The notes beneath the pieces are model-generated. The model saw only the letters and a list, made by a program, of their open reading frames with translations. It searched no databases and was not told the origin of the DNA. The position numbers and the translations under genes were made by a program. DNA of 64,000 nucleotides from the NCBI RefSeq assembly GCF_045679555.1, contig NC_092094.1:38165430-38229429 (forward strand), in the 5' to 3' direction. Shown piece by piece: positions 49,391 to 61,233 of this stretch (its first letter is position 1; every line of letters begins with the position of its first letter). This stretch comes from Salvelinus alpinus (lineage: Eukaryota > Chordata > Actinopteri > Salmoniformes > Salmonidae).

Positions 49391-49468
49391 GTAACACTTT
49401 AATTAGGGTACACTTTGAGGGGATTGTAAAGGGGTTTATTATAGTGAGCTAAATATGAGTTAATATGT

Positions 49469-50660
49469 ATACTGAACAAAACTATAAAAACATAACATGC
49501 AACAATTTCAAAGATTTTACTGAGTTACAGTTAATTTCAGGAAATCATTCAATTGTAATAAATTCATTAGGCCCTAATCTATGGATTTCACATGACTGGG
49601 AATACAGATATGCATCTGTTCACAGATACCTTAAAAAAAGGTAGGGGTGTGGATTAGAAAACCAGTCAGTATCTGGTGTGACTACCATTTGCCTCATGCA
49701 GTGTGACACATCTTTTTCTCATAGAGTTGCTCAGGCTGTTGACTGTGGCCTGTGGAATGTTGTCCCACTCCTCTTCAATGGCTGGTCGAAGTTGCCGGAT
49801 ATTGGCCGGAACTGGAACACGCTGTTGTACATTTTGATCCAGAGCATCCCAAACATGCTCAATGGGTGACATGTCTAGTGAGTATGCAGGCTATGGAAGA
49901 ACGGTGACAATTTCAGCTTCTAGGATTTATGTACAGATCCTTGCGACACGGGGCTGTGCATTATCATGCTGAAACATGAGGTGATGGAGGCGGATGAATG
50001 GCACAACAATGGGCCTCAGGATCTCGTCACAGCATCTCTGTGCATTCAAATTACCATCGATAAAATGCAATTGTATTTGTTGTCCATAGATTATGCCTGC
50101 CCATACCATAACCCCACCGCCACCATGGGGCACTCTGTTCACAATGTTGACATCAGCAAACCGCTTGCCCACACGACGCCATACACGTGGTCTGCGGTTG
50201 TGAGGCCGGTTGGACATACTGCCAAATTCTCTAAAGCGATGTTGGATGCGGCTTATGGTAGAGAATTAACATTAAATTCTCTGGCAACAGCTCTGGTGGA
50301 CATTCCTGCAGTCTGCATGCCAATTGCACACTCCCTCAAAACTTGAGGCATCTGTGGCATTGTGTTGTGTTACAAGAGTGCACATTTTAGAGTGGCCTTT
50401 TATTGTCCCCAGCACAAGGTGCACCTGTGTAATGATCATGCTGTTTAATCAGCTTCTTGATATGCCACACCTGTCAGGTGGATGGATTATCTTGGCAAAC
50501 GATAAATGCCCACTAACAGGGATGAAAACAAATTTGTGCATAAAAGTTGAGAGAAATAAGCTTTTTGTGCGTATGGAACATTTCTGGGATCTTTTATTTC
50601 AGCTCATGAAACATGAGACCAACACTTTACATGGTGCGTTTATATTTTTGTTCAGTGTAA
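49469..50660 (-). mobile_element. Tc1 transposon, internally deleted
   Basis: Ends are inverted ACTGAACAAAA(C/A)TATAAA, beside TA. On the minus strand a catalytic segment reads [12 protein letters not shown] and [12 protein letters not shown] (50217-49927), followed after a frame break by MSPIEHVWDALD (49872-49666). The DNA-binding half upstream of 50220 is largely missing. Not functional. Confidence 0.88.
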
Positions 50661-51835
50661 TTTATAAATCATCAGTAAATAGTTACAGTATGATTAATTG
50701 GTTTAAAGTGTGTGCTTGTCATTTTGGTGCTTGTCAAATCAGGTTTATACATGGCTGCACAGTTAGTAGTCCTTTACGGTAAGATAGCTGAATGCTCTGT
50801 AGGTCCTGGGCAGTATCACTGACAGTGTAGTCCCAGAACCGGATATTGAATTTGAGCCGAGACCTCAGCACCATATGGGTCAATGAGCACAGGCTCGAAC
50901 AGACTCATTTTGTCTCTTATCTATTCCATCAAACCATGGGCTGAATGACTCCTAAATTCTGTCGGTCACATAATTAATTAGGCTGAAGAAAATGCATGTT
51001 CGATAAAATCAACATTTATTCACATCTCAATAACACATTCCTACACACAGCTTACTGCTACTATGTTTTTTAATTATGTGTGTGTGTGCTAATTACAACG
51101 TAACTGTTATTTGATGTAAACATTATTTGAGTGAGTAAAAAAACAACTGAAATGAAACAGTGACAGTACCAAATATAGTAAACAGGGTATGGCACATAGC
51201 CAATGATTGACACAATCTGGACCATTGAGCCGGATGCCCGTGAGCCTAGGCTCTGACATTCGAAGAATTTTGCGACAGGGATTTGTATTTCAAAGCTCCT
51301 CACGGAATGTTTGGGCTATACATACATTCCTAGAGTGTTAAGTGGAAATCCAATTCACTAAGCTATACTTCATCTGCCACAACACCTATGGCTATTAAGG
51401 CTATGTGCAATTAGGGCTACCGGTAGCGTAAGTGTACCTATTTAGACATTTCTAACGTATACAGACCTCATTTTCATAAAACATATTCATCTCTCATGTG
51501 AAGTTTTATGACTTTGCTTACACCATTTTTTTCTGTGAGATACAAAATATTTGATCAAACGTGAAAAGTCCAGACTGGGCTAAATGGGTAGACTGGGCTA
51601 AATGGGTAGTGAATGTTCCCTTTAAGCCCACGGGGGTTCCAAATAAGCCCACCTCTTAAATAATCAATTTTAATTAATTTCCAAATGTTAAAAACGTACA
51701 AACAGACATGTCTTATGTAAGCTTAAATTATAATCATCTCCCCTAAACATATTAAAATCAATTGATCATTACTATTCATCATGGAAGAAGCATTCATAAC
51801 AGTTAATCGTATCCGCCAAGATCAATTTGGGCTCA
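50661..51835. other. No gene seen
   Basis: AT-rich. A 19-bp unit (GACTGGGCTAAATGGGTA) is duplicated near 51573-51610. No frame is credible. Confidence 0.45.
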
Positions 51836-51965
51836 GGGTTTTGTTCTTGCCAACCAGTACACACCTGATTCAACTAATCAACTAATCATAGACTTCAATT
51901 AGTTGAATCAGGTAGCAATTGCTTGGTTAGAACACAAACCTGAACCCACAATGGCCCTCTGTGGA
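51836..51965. repeat. Short fold-back MITE-like hairpin
   Basis: CCTGATTCAACTAAT (51870) faces ATTAGTTGAATCAGG (51898), with outer CTTGCCAACCAG/ttGCTTGGTTAGAAC and GGGCTCAGGGTTTTG/AACCTGAACCC pairing. Confidence 0.7.
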
Positions 51966-52382
51966 TAAGAAGCCATGCAACAAAGACCATAACACACCCA
52001 ACTTTCAATAAATTATCTGAAACCTGATTCACATTTACTGTACTGCTATTCTTATGAAATAGTTCAACTGGTCTTCCTAAAGCCTGTCTGAAGACAGTTT
52101 CTAATCTCCCACCCTACTGTTGTATGACAAAGGTACATGTGGTGAACCAAAAAATAGAAACACCTGGATGAATTAGGGACAACAATATGACAATGCCACG
52201 GCCTTAACTGCATCCAATAGTCATCTTCTTGTCCCTCGTTTGTTTCCATTTTTCTCCACTACTTGTAGGTCTTTTATCCCTGATATCCTTCATGCTGATC
52301 TTATTCTTCTCTCTCTGCGTCAAACGTCTTAGAGAGAGTACAGAGGTTTTTAATTGTTCTTCATTTTTATATATTTTTGATT

Positions 52383-52572
52383 TTTATTTAACCTTTATTT
52401 AACTAGGCAGATCAGTTAAGAACAAATTCTTATTTACAATGACAGCCTACCAAAAGGCAAAAGGCCTCCTGAAGGACGGGGGATGGGATTAAAAATACAA
52501 ATGAAATACAAATATAGGACAAAACACACATCACGACAAGAGAGACACCACAACACTACATAAAGAGACAAC
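52383..52572 (-). mobile_element. LINE/SINE 3'-tail fragment
   Basis: On the minus strand it ends CTGCCTAGTTAAATAAAGGT, preceded by TTGTAAATAAGAATTTGTTC and by the GTCTCTTTATGTAGTGTTGTG stretch common in salmonid LINE tails. No coding remains. Confidence 0.65.
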
Positions 52573-53031
52573 AATGAATTCATCATGGTATTTTAATCAA
52601 TTTAAATCTGAAGAAAAAACATTTATGCTCAGGTTTATTGAATATTAGGGATATCAACACACTATCCCCATGTGTTTCAATACAAACCAGGCTTAATACG
52701 AGCATACTGGGCCTAATTGTAACAACAGTGATTTATGGTGAAAAATACAGAATAGCAAAGTCTACTCATAAAATAAACTCAGCAAAAAAAGAAACATCGC
52801 TTTTTCAGGAACCTGTCTTTCAAAGATAATTCGTAAAAATCCATATAACTTCACAGATCTTCATTGTAAAGGGTTTAAACACTGTTTCCCATGCTTGTTC
52901 AATGAACCATAAACAATTAATGTACATGCACCTGTGGAACGGTCGTTAACACACTAACAGCTTTCAGACGGTAGGCAATTAAGGTCACAGTTATGAAAAC
53001 TTAGGACACCAAAGAGGCCTTTCTACTGACT

Positions 53032-54192
53032 ATGAAAAACACCAAAAGAAAGATTCCCAGGGTCCCTGCTCATCTGCGTGAATGTGCCTTAGGCATGCTG
53101 CAAGGAGGCATGAGGACTGCAGATGTGGCCAGGGCAATAAATTGCAATGCCCGTACTGTGAGACGCCTAAGACAGCGCTACAGGGAGACAGGACGGACAG
53201 CTGATCGTCCTCGCAGTGGCAGACAACGTGTAACAACACCTGCACAGGATCGGTACATCCGAACATCACACCTGCGGGACAGGTACAGGATGGCAACAAC
53301 AACTACCCGAGTTACACCAGAAATGCACAATCCCTCCATCAGTGCTCAGACTGTCCGCAATAGGCTGAGAGAGGCTGGACTGAGGGCTTGTAGGCCTGTT
53401 GTAAGGCAGGTCCTCACCAGACATCACCGGCAACAACGTCGCTTATGGGCACAAACCCACCGTCGCTGGACCAGACAGGACTGGCAAAAAGTGCTCTTCA
53501 ATGACGAGTCGCGGTTTTTGTCTCACCAGGGATGATGGTCGGATTATCGTTATCGTCGAAGGAATGAGCGTTACACCGAGGCCTGTACTCTGAAGCGGGA
53601 TCGATTTGGAGGTGGAGGTTCTGTCATGGTCTGGGGCGGTGTGTCACAGCATCATCGGACTGAACTTGTTGTCATTGCAGGCAATCTCAACGCTGTGTGT
53701 TACAGGGAAGACATCCTCCTCCCTCATGTGGTACCCTTCCTGCAGGCTCATCCTGACATGACCCTCCAGCATGACAATGCCATCAGCCATACTGCTCATT
53801 CTGTGCGTGATTTCCTGCAAGACAGGAATGTCAGTGTTCTGCCATGACCAGCGAAGAGCCCGGATCTCAATCCCATCGAGCACGTCTGCGACCTGTTGGA
53901 TCGGAGGGTGAGGGCTAGGGCCGTACCCCCCAGAAATGTCTGGGACCTGTTGGATCTGAGGGTGAGGGCTAGGGCCGTACCCCCCAGAAATGTCTGGGAC
54001 CTGTTGGATCGGAGGGTGAGGGCTAGGGCCGTACCCCCCAGAAATGTCTGGGACCTGTTGGATCGGAGCGTGAGGGCTAGGGCCGTACCCCCCAGAAATG
54101 TCTGGGACCTGTTGGATCGGAGGGTGAGGGCTAGGGCCGTACCCCCCAGAAATGTCTGGGAACTTGCAGGTGCCTTGGTGGAAGATATTTAA
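53032..54192 (+). pseudogene. Tc1 transposase with two stops and an 18-residue repeat expansion
   Basis: The HTH region includes HLRECALGMLQGGMRTADVA; the hinge is TADRPRSGRQR. The catalytic DDE residues appear in NDESRF, VMVWGGVSQHHRTE and QHDNAISH. TGA at 53533 and TGA at 53845 (within the usual LP.PAKSPDLNPIEH motif) interrupt a frame otherwise unshifted. From 53890 the DLLDRRVRARAVPPRNVW unit (54 bp) occurs five times. A copy with both stops cannot be full length. Confidence 0.9.
53890..54160 (+). repeat. 54-bp tandem repeat, five copies, inside the Tc1 transposase
   Basis: GACCTGTTGGATCGGAGGGT recurs at 53890, 53944, 53998, 54052 and 54106, with single-base differences (CTG/CGG, GGT/CGT). 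Confidence 0.95.
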
Positions 54193-54429
54193 ATATTTAC
54201 ACATGTTAAGTTTGCTGAAGATAAACGCAGTTGACAGTGAGAGGACGTTTCTTTTTTTGCTGAGCTTATTTGGAAACTAATGGTTTGGGGTATAAATATA
54301 CACTATAGACTACAATATTATGCAAAGTTAGTATTGACAATATTGAACAATATTTATTTATTTCCATTTACATTCTGTATAGAGAGGGTGCTTTTTGTGC
54401 TACTGTACCCTTTAAGCCCACCTGAGATA

Positions 54430-55300
54430 AATGTCACACCCCTCGACTTTTTAGACATTTTGTTATGTTACAGCCTGAATTTTTAAATTGAGAGTTTTTG
54501 TTACTGGTCTACACACAATACCCCATAATGTCAAAGTGGAATAATGTTTTTCGAGATGTTATTTTTACTAACTAATTAAAAATGAAAAGCTAAAATGTCT
54601 TCAGTCAATAAGTATTCAACCCTTTTGTTATGGCAAGCCTAAATCAGTTCAGGAGTAAAAATGTGCTTAACAAGTGAAATAATAAGTTGCATGGACTTAC
54701 TGTGTGCAATAATAGTGTTTAACATGATTTTTAAATGACTACCACATCTGTACCCCACACATAGAATTATCTGTAAAGTCCCTCAGTCAAGCAGTGCATT
54801 TCAAACACAGACTCAACCACAAAGACCAGGGAGGTTTTCCAATGCCTCACAAAGGGCACATATTGGTAAAGCAGACATTGAATATCCCTTTGAGCATGGT
54901 GAAGTTATAAATTAAACTTTGGATGGTGTATCAATACACCCAGTCACTACAAAGATATAGGTGTCCTTCCTAACTCAGTTGTCGGAGAGGAAGAAAGCCT
55001 GTAAGAAAATATGGTAAGCAAATATACTCGAGTTGCATACCAAGAAGAGACAGTGAATGTTCCTGAGTGGCCACGTTACAATTTTGACTGAAATCTATGG
55101 CAAAAACTGAAAATGGTTGTCTAGCAATGACCAACAAACAATTTGACTGAGCTTGAAGAATTTTGAAAATAATAATTGGGCAAATGTTGCACAATCCAGG
55201 TGTGGAAGCTCTTAGAGACTTACCCAGAAAGACTCAAAGCTGTAATTGCTGCCAAAGGTGCTTCTACAAAGTATTGACTCAGGGGTGTGTAAAGGAGATA
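54430..55300 (+). mobile_element. Tc1 transposon fragment, deleted
   Basis: The left end contains CTTTTTAGACATTTTGTTATG and GTATTCAACCC, typical of another salmonid Tc1 family. Then comes about 300 bp of UTR, a piece of coding, and at 55055-55300 the GAATGTTCCTGAGTGGCCAC region and CAAAGGTGCTTCTACAAAGTAT end. Most of the transposase gene is missing. Confidence 0.75.
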
Positions 55301-55699
55301 TTTCTGTATTTAATTTTCAATAAATGTGCTAACATTTCTAAAAACAAGTTATGCTGCCACTGTATTGACTGTGACATGTGGCACGACTGCTAGCATGACT
55401 GCTAGCATGTTTTCAATTGGCAAGAAATAGTAATAAATACCCATATAGTATGCTATCATGTGCATATATCAACACATTAATCTATTAGTTCTACATTAAG
55501 TTTGATCACTTATCTAAGAAGGTACAATTTGAGAGTCGCCTCCACACCAACGTTCTTTTGCAACTTTGAAATTGGCCACAAATAGGAACTTACACATAAC
55601 TGTCAATAACTTAATAACAAAACATCTTATTGACCTATAATAAAAACTGGTATGGATAGAACAACCACATTGAAACATTAAATAGCAGAACATTAAATA

Positions 55700-56515
55700 G
55701 AGAACGCCCCCATCCACTTCGACGGGGCTACAGTGGAGCGGGTCGAGAGCTTCAAGTTCCTCTGGGTCCAAATCACTAAGGACTTAAAATGGTCCACACA
55801 CGCGCACAGTCATGAAAAAGGCGTGACAGCGCCTCTTACCCCTCAGGAGGTTGAAAAAGTTTGGCATGCGACCTCAAATCCTCAAAAAGTTCTACAGCTT
55901 CACCATTGAGAGCTTCTTGATTGGTTGCATCATTGCTTGGTATGGCAACAGCACCGCCCTCGATCGCATGGCGCTACAGATCGTGGTTTGGACAGCCCAG
56001 GACATCACTAAGGCCGAGCTCCCTGCCATCCAGGACATCACTGGGGCCGAGCTCCCTGCCATCCAGGACATCTATATCCCCAAGCTACAAGACTGCTAAA
56101 TAGCTAACAAAATGAGTAGACTAACTGTATTTGATTTTTTTTAATTGCACCGTCTCTATGCACACTGACAGGCCTCACCACACTCCAACACACACATAAC
56201 ATGCACACACATGTATACTGACTCAACACACATGCACACACACACACTCACATACAATCTTCATTTATGCTTCTGCTACTCTGTTAATCATACATCCTGA
56301 TGCCTAGTCATCTTACCCCTATACATATGTAAATCACTCCAGTATCCCTGCACATTGTAAATATGCTATTATTTGTATTTCTTGTGTGTTTTTGTTCTGC
56401 TTTATGTTATTTTTTAGTGCAAACTTTATATTGATTACTGCATTGTTGGGTTTAGAGCTTGCAAAAATGCATTCCACTGTACTTGTGCACATGACATAAA
56501 AAATTGAAACTTGAA
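55700..56515 (+). mobile_element. 5'-truncated LINE 3' end
   Basis: Coding remnants read FDGATVERVESFKFL, RRLKKFGMRPQILKKFYSFTIESFL and TALDRMALQ. They continue to CTGTAAATAGC-like 3' UTR with CATCTTACCCCTATACATATG and the GCATTGTTGGGTTTAGAGC tail. Same family as the interrupted copy at 4110-7016. A 36-bp unit (GACATCACT..GGCCGAGCTCCCTGCCATCCAG) is duplicated near 56003. Confidence 0.85.
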
Positions 56516-57784
56516 GCTCACATGCATGATTCTAAATGAAGAGGTGAATTTGAAATGGACAATACAAACGTGTAGGCCTAATATGTCACGTGCCCATAAA
56601 CTTTTCCAATTCCTGTTGCAACAAAGTAACCAAGCCGGAGCCTCCACGCTTGACCTAAAACATTGTTGCCTACCAGTCAGGAACCAGTTGAGATGCATGC
56701 ATCATAGGTTATTACTGTTAATTGCAGTGTCCCCACAACCCCTCACCCGAGCACTTGCCCTCCATCTTTCATGGCACTGCTGTATCTTAGCAACACTGGC
56801 AGATCGATAGGGGCAGTTCAGAAATTGAACAACACCCTGTTTAAAACTGAGAGCTGAGATCAAGATACAAAGAAACGACATATCCTACATTGGGGACCAC
56901 CAAACCGATGCATTAAACAGAAATAGACTATATCCCCAACATCTCGTCATTCTTTCACAAATCTAGGCTTTTCATTCAACCCCAACACATCCTAATGAAT
57001 AGTCTAATGAAAATGTAATTCAAGCAGTATTCTTGAAAGCCTTACCTTGTAAATCTGATTTCGCCAGCTTCTAAACCTCGAAAGCCATCACCTATCTGTG
57101 CTGAGTCTCCCCCCCCAAAAAAAAATATATTCTCATTTAATTTGTCGTATGCATCTAACGGAAGCTATGTGTTTGCCTCTATGTACTCACGTTGTCGGAA
57201 TGTAAATTAGTTTCCACTCTAAACTACAATGAATGTATCAAAGTGAGAGAGGACGAGCATTAGGCAAATTTCATCATATGTCGTATTCAGCCTGTGCAGT
57301 GACGAATCCAGATGTGAGCCTATATTGTGAAATGTAGTCTAGGTAAAATACAAATTATTTTGAGGCAGTTTCTGGTAAAAACACATCCCTGCCTTTAATT
57401 CGACAGGCAGGGCAGTGTTTCAGCGAGGAAGGATCCAGTTTCTCAGCTCAAATCCCGATGGCTGTGGCAGCTCCGGAAAAATAGAGATCCGCATTCCACT
57501 AGTATTCTGCCAACAGCACAAACGAAAACGTCACTTTGCATGATAATGACGAATCATAAAAAATAAAAGCCCACATTTTAAAACATTGCAATGTGAATAA
57601 CTCACAAAAAAATATATTACATTCGATGTCCATTTGTGTTGTGCTTATAAGCAAATGCAACAAGGAATTTATGGAAGCAATTACAAATATGCTAAAAAAA
57701 AAAATATGTTAGGACCACTATCGAAAAATACAATGTTCAGACTGGTATGTTCCCAATATTGGGCTGTAGAGAAAATACATTTCT
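56516..57784. other. No gene seen; one possible minus-strand splice donor
   Basis: No conserved frame. On the minus strand TTTACAAG is followed by GTAAGGC at about 57052, a good donor that might end a non-coding exon of ST3GAL2. The evidence is weak. Confidence 0.35.
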
Positions 57785-57890
57785 ATGTGCCGAGGTAAAA
57801 GTGGAGTTGGGAATACTAGAAATAGCATCATATATAGATTCTACAGACCCTACTGAGTAATCCCAACCCCACTTTTACCTCAGCTAATAT
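57785..57890. repeat. Short fold-back sequence
   Basis: CCGAGGTAAAAGTGGAGTTGGGA at 57790 faces TCCCAACCCCACTTTTACCTCAG at 57862. The loop is about 48 bp. Confidence 0.8.
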
Positions 57891-57937
57891 TAAAAAAGAT
57901 TCTCTATAAGCCAATATGTAGTTCATACAGCGCAGTG

Positions 57938-58140
57938 GGCTCCCGAGTGGCGTCAGCTGTCTAAGAGGCGTCACCACAGACCATGGTTCGATTCCAGGCT
58001 GTATCACAACCGGCCGTGATTGGGAGTTCCATAGGTTGATGCACAATTGGCCCAGTGTGGTTAGGGTTTGGCCGGGGTAGGCCGTCATTGTAAATAAGAA
58101 TTTGTTCTTATCTGACTTGCCTAGTTAAATAAATAAAATG
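57938..58140 (+). mobile_element. tRNA-Leu-headed SINE with a deletion in the head
   Basis: Starts CTCCCGAGTGGCGTCAGCTG; box B-like GGTTCGATTCC, then GTATCACAACCGGCCGTG, GGCCGGGGTAGGCCGTC and the CTAGTTAAATAAATAAAATG tail. About 20 bp are missing from the head compared with the fragments at 11099 and 36645. Confidence 0.85.
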
Positions 58141-58287
58141 AAATAGTGCATTGCAATAAATGGAGTGGGTGGATCAAGGAGTCAACAGCACTCTGTATTA
58201 AACCCATTGGTCAGCACATGATACCATTTTAAGTTTTGCAGACTCTATTGAGTAATTCCAATTACGTATATTTGCATTTTATTAAAA

Positions 58288-58511
58288 CCCACTGTGCACA
58301 GACGTCAGTTCAACGTCTAGTTTTGATTTAAATTTGGCTGAGTTGTCAACTAACATGCATTCAATTTGAAATAAACAACAAATTTCACCATTGGATTTAG
58401 GCTAAACGTTGGGTGGGAAAATTACAAAATTCTCTTACGTTGATGACGTTGAATTGTTTTGTTTAAATGATGTGGAAACGACGTAGATTTTACCTGTTTT
58501 TGCCCAGTGGG
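58288..58511. mobile_element. MITE, second copy of the 49156 family
   Basis: CCCACTGTGCA and TGCCCAGTGGG ends. The interior carries the same GTCAGTTCAACGTCTAG and GTTGTCAACTAAC motifs as 49156-49390. Confidence 0.85.
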
Positions 58512-58554
58512 AAGAGGATTTCTTTAATTATAAACTGGGTGCTTCGAGCACTGA

Positions 58555-58810
58555 ATGCTGATTGGCTGACAGCCATGTTATATCAGACTGTATACCATGG
58601 GTAAGACAAAACGTTTATTTTTACTGCTCTAATTATGTTGGTAACCAGTTTATAATAACAATAAGGCACCTCGGAGGTTTGTGGTATATGGCCAATATAC
58701 CACCGCTAAGGGCTGTATACAGGCACTTCGCGTTGTGTCGTGCTACCAACTGCCCTTAGTCGTGGTATATTGGCCATATACCACACCTCCTTGTGCCTTA
58801 TTGCTTAAAT
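58555..58810. mobile_element. Hairpin MITE common in salmonids
   Basis: Begins GATTGGCTGACAGCCATG. A large hairpin has arms AAGGCACCTCGGAGGTTTGTGG..GGCCAATATACCAC (58663-58702) and GTGGTATATTGGCCATATAC..CTTGTGCCTT (58762-58800). Confidence 0.8.
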
Positions 58811-59700
58811 ATAGCCTACACAATGGGCGTTTTGGAGTGGAATGCCGAAAGTAGCCGACTGTAGACTGAAATCGACAAGTAAAGTCGGGGAAGGTACATA
58901 TGCACTGACAGCAAGTCAGACAACTTCTGCTGTTTCTAGGAAACAAAACAATGGCCTTTGTCATTGCCAATGAAATGGATGCTGTCGAAATTCCACTTCT
59001 CCTACATGATGCTGAACATGATCAACATGGAAGAAACCTAGTTAGTCACAAGACCTGTTTAGTATTTTAGTGATGGTTTTCTCATAATATAACCAGGAAG
59101 TGAGTGAGTGCATAGGCTACTAGAATGAGAACATAGGAGGTGTTTTGGCAGCATATGGGATATGCTCTGTTGTTTGCCATTACTTCATGCCCTTGTGTAC
59201 CTTCCTCACTATCATTTGTGATTGTATAACATGGAATTGTAACAGATGTGATTAAATGGAGTCCACAAAGATTCGTACTGTATGGTAATTGATTGTATGT
59301 CAACATCACTACAGCCTGGAGTGTATTTATTTAATTCTAAACCTTTATTTTGCTTTTGTCAGTAAGGATGTAAAGAACATAATTTGATTCAATCACATGA
59401 AGGACAAAATACTCACTGTACAGAAAATGATTAGATTATACATGTACATTAGTTCACATAAATTACTGGGTAAACAATATGAAAAGGATTAGATTATACA
59501 TGTACATCAGTTCACATAAATTACTGGGTAAACAATATGACAAGCAATATGCCAAGCAGTCAAATGCACTTGGTATTGAACCCACAACTGGTGTCTGGGG
59601 TACATGCTCATTAAGGGCCGGATTCCCGGACACAGATTAAGACTCTAAAATTGCCAGTGTAGAAATCCCCTACAATAACCCATGTGTAGCCTACAATGTG
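58811..59700. other. No gene; a 58-bp tandem duplication at 59429-59544
   Basis: GATTAGATTATACATGTACA recurs at 59429 and 59487, covering a 58-bp unit with one or two substitutions. A fragment CCGGATTCCCGGACACAG near 59617 is the tail of another dispersed repeat. Confidence 0.6.
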
Positions 59701-59702
59701 TA

Positions 59703-60858
59703 CAGTCGTGGCCAAAAGTTGTGAGAATGACACAAATATAAATTTTCACAAAGTCTGCTGCCTCAGTTTGTATGATGGCAATTTGCATATACTCCAGAAT
59801 GTTATGAAGAGTGACCAGATGAATTGCAATTAATTGCAAAGTCACTCTTTGCCATGTAAATGAACTGAATCCCCCCAAAATATTTCCACTGCATTTCAGC
59901 CCTGCTACAAAAGGACCAGCTGACATCATGTCAGTGATTCTCTCGTTAACACAAGTGTGAGTGTTGACGAGGACAGGGCTGGAGATCACTCTGTCATGCT
60001 GATTGAGTTCGAATAACAGACTGGAAGCTTCAAAAGGATGTTGGTGCTTGGAATCGTTGTTCTTCCTCTGTCAACCATGCTTGCCTGCAAGGAAACACGT
60101 TCCGTCATCATTGCTTTGCACAAAAAGGGCTTCACAGGCAAGGATATTGCTGCCAGGAAGATTGCACCTAAATCAACCATTTATCAGATCATCAAGAACT
60201 TCAAGGAGAGCGGTTCAGTTGTTGTGAAGAAGGCTTCAGGGTGCCCAAGAAAGTCCAGCAAGCGCCAGGACCGTCTCCTAAAGTTGATTCAGCTGCGGGA
60301 TTGGGGCACCACCAGTACAGAGCTTGCTCAGGAATGGCAGCAGGCAGGTGTGAGTGCATCTGCATGCACAGTGAGGCAAAGACTTTTGGAGGATGTCCTG
60401 GTGTCAAGAAGGGCAGCAAAGAACCCACTTCTCTCCAGGAAAAACATCAGGGACAGACTGATATTCTGCAAAAGGTACAGGGATTAGACTGCTGAGGTCA
60501 TTTTCTCTGATGAATCCCCTTTCTGATTGTTTGGGGCATCCGGAAAAAGCTTGTCTGGAGAAGACAAGGTGAGCGCTACCATCAGTCCTGTGTCATGCCA
60601 ACAGTAAAGCATTCTGAGACCATTCATGTGTGGGGTTGCTTCTCAGCCAAGGGAGTGGGCTCACTCACAATTTTGCCTAAGAAAACAGCCATGAATAAAG
60701 AATGCTACCAACATATCCTCCGAGAGCAACTTCTCCCAACCATCCAGGAACAGTTTGGTGACGAACAATGCCTTTTCCAGCATGATGGAGCACCTTGCCA
60801 TAAGGCAAAAGTGATAACTAAGTGGCTCGGGGAACAAAACATCGATATTTTGGGTCAC
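59703..60858 (+). mobile_element. Tc1 transposon, 3'-truncated
   Basis: The left end CAGTCGTGGCCAAAAGTTG is next to TA at 59701. The transposase is degenerate: from about 60074 it reads KGFTGKDIAARKIAPKSTIYQ, and a stop lies at 60485. SDESPF follows, and the later frame 60595-60858 reads HVWGCFSAKGVGS and FQHDGAPCHKAK. The match ends abruptly at about 60858 before the last inverted repeat. Confidence 0.88.
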
Positions 60859-61233
60859 TGTGCTCCAGCCGACCCCAGCAGCGTAGATCCAGCCTGTTCT
60901 GACAATGCAGTTCAAGTTAGTAGTGAGGCCTACTACACCGGCTCCTGCCATGGTGCTTCAGCTCGCCACTCCCACAGCTATGCTTCAACCAGCTCCTGTC
61001 GCAGAGTCTCGGCTGGTTCCCACAGTTGTGCCATCGCCATCTCCAGTGACAGAGGTTCTGCTGTCCCCTGTTCTGAACCCAAGATTAATCCTTCCTCCCT
61101 GCCTGTTCGCGAGCAGGAAGACCTACAGTCTTCTCCAGGGACGGAGGAGATACCAGAGTTCACCCTGAGGGAGAACCCTACTCCAGCTGACACGAATGTC
61201 AGTTGGTCCATAATGCGGGAGCCCTGTCTGTAG
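60595..61233 (+). pseudogene. Frame fusing Tc1 transposase to unrelated Pro/Ser sequence
   Basis: The 212-codon frame is Tc1 transposase up to about residue 88 (KVITKWLGEQNIDILG). The rest comes from the adjoining Pro/Ser-rich repeat in a different frame from its best-conserved one. It is a junction artefact of the truncation, not a domain fusion with evidence of use. Confidence 0.6.

Larger units (their letters stand above)
52776..54268 (+). mobile_element. Tc1 transposon with near-complete, mutated transposase
   Basis: Ends are inverted ACTCAGCAAAAAAAGAAAC (left) and GTTTCTTTTTTTGCTGAG (right). One reading frame runs from 53032 to 54192, interrupted by two stops. The C-terminal part carries a five-copy in-frame repeat and lacks the usual last segment. 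Confidence 0.92.
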
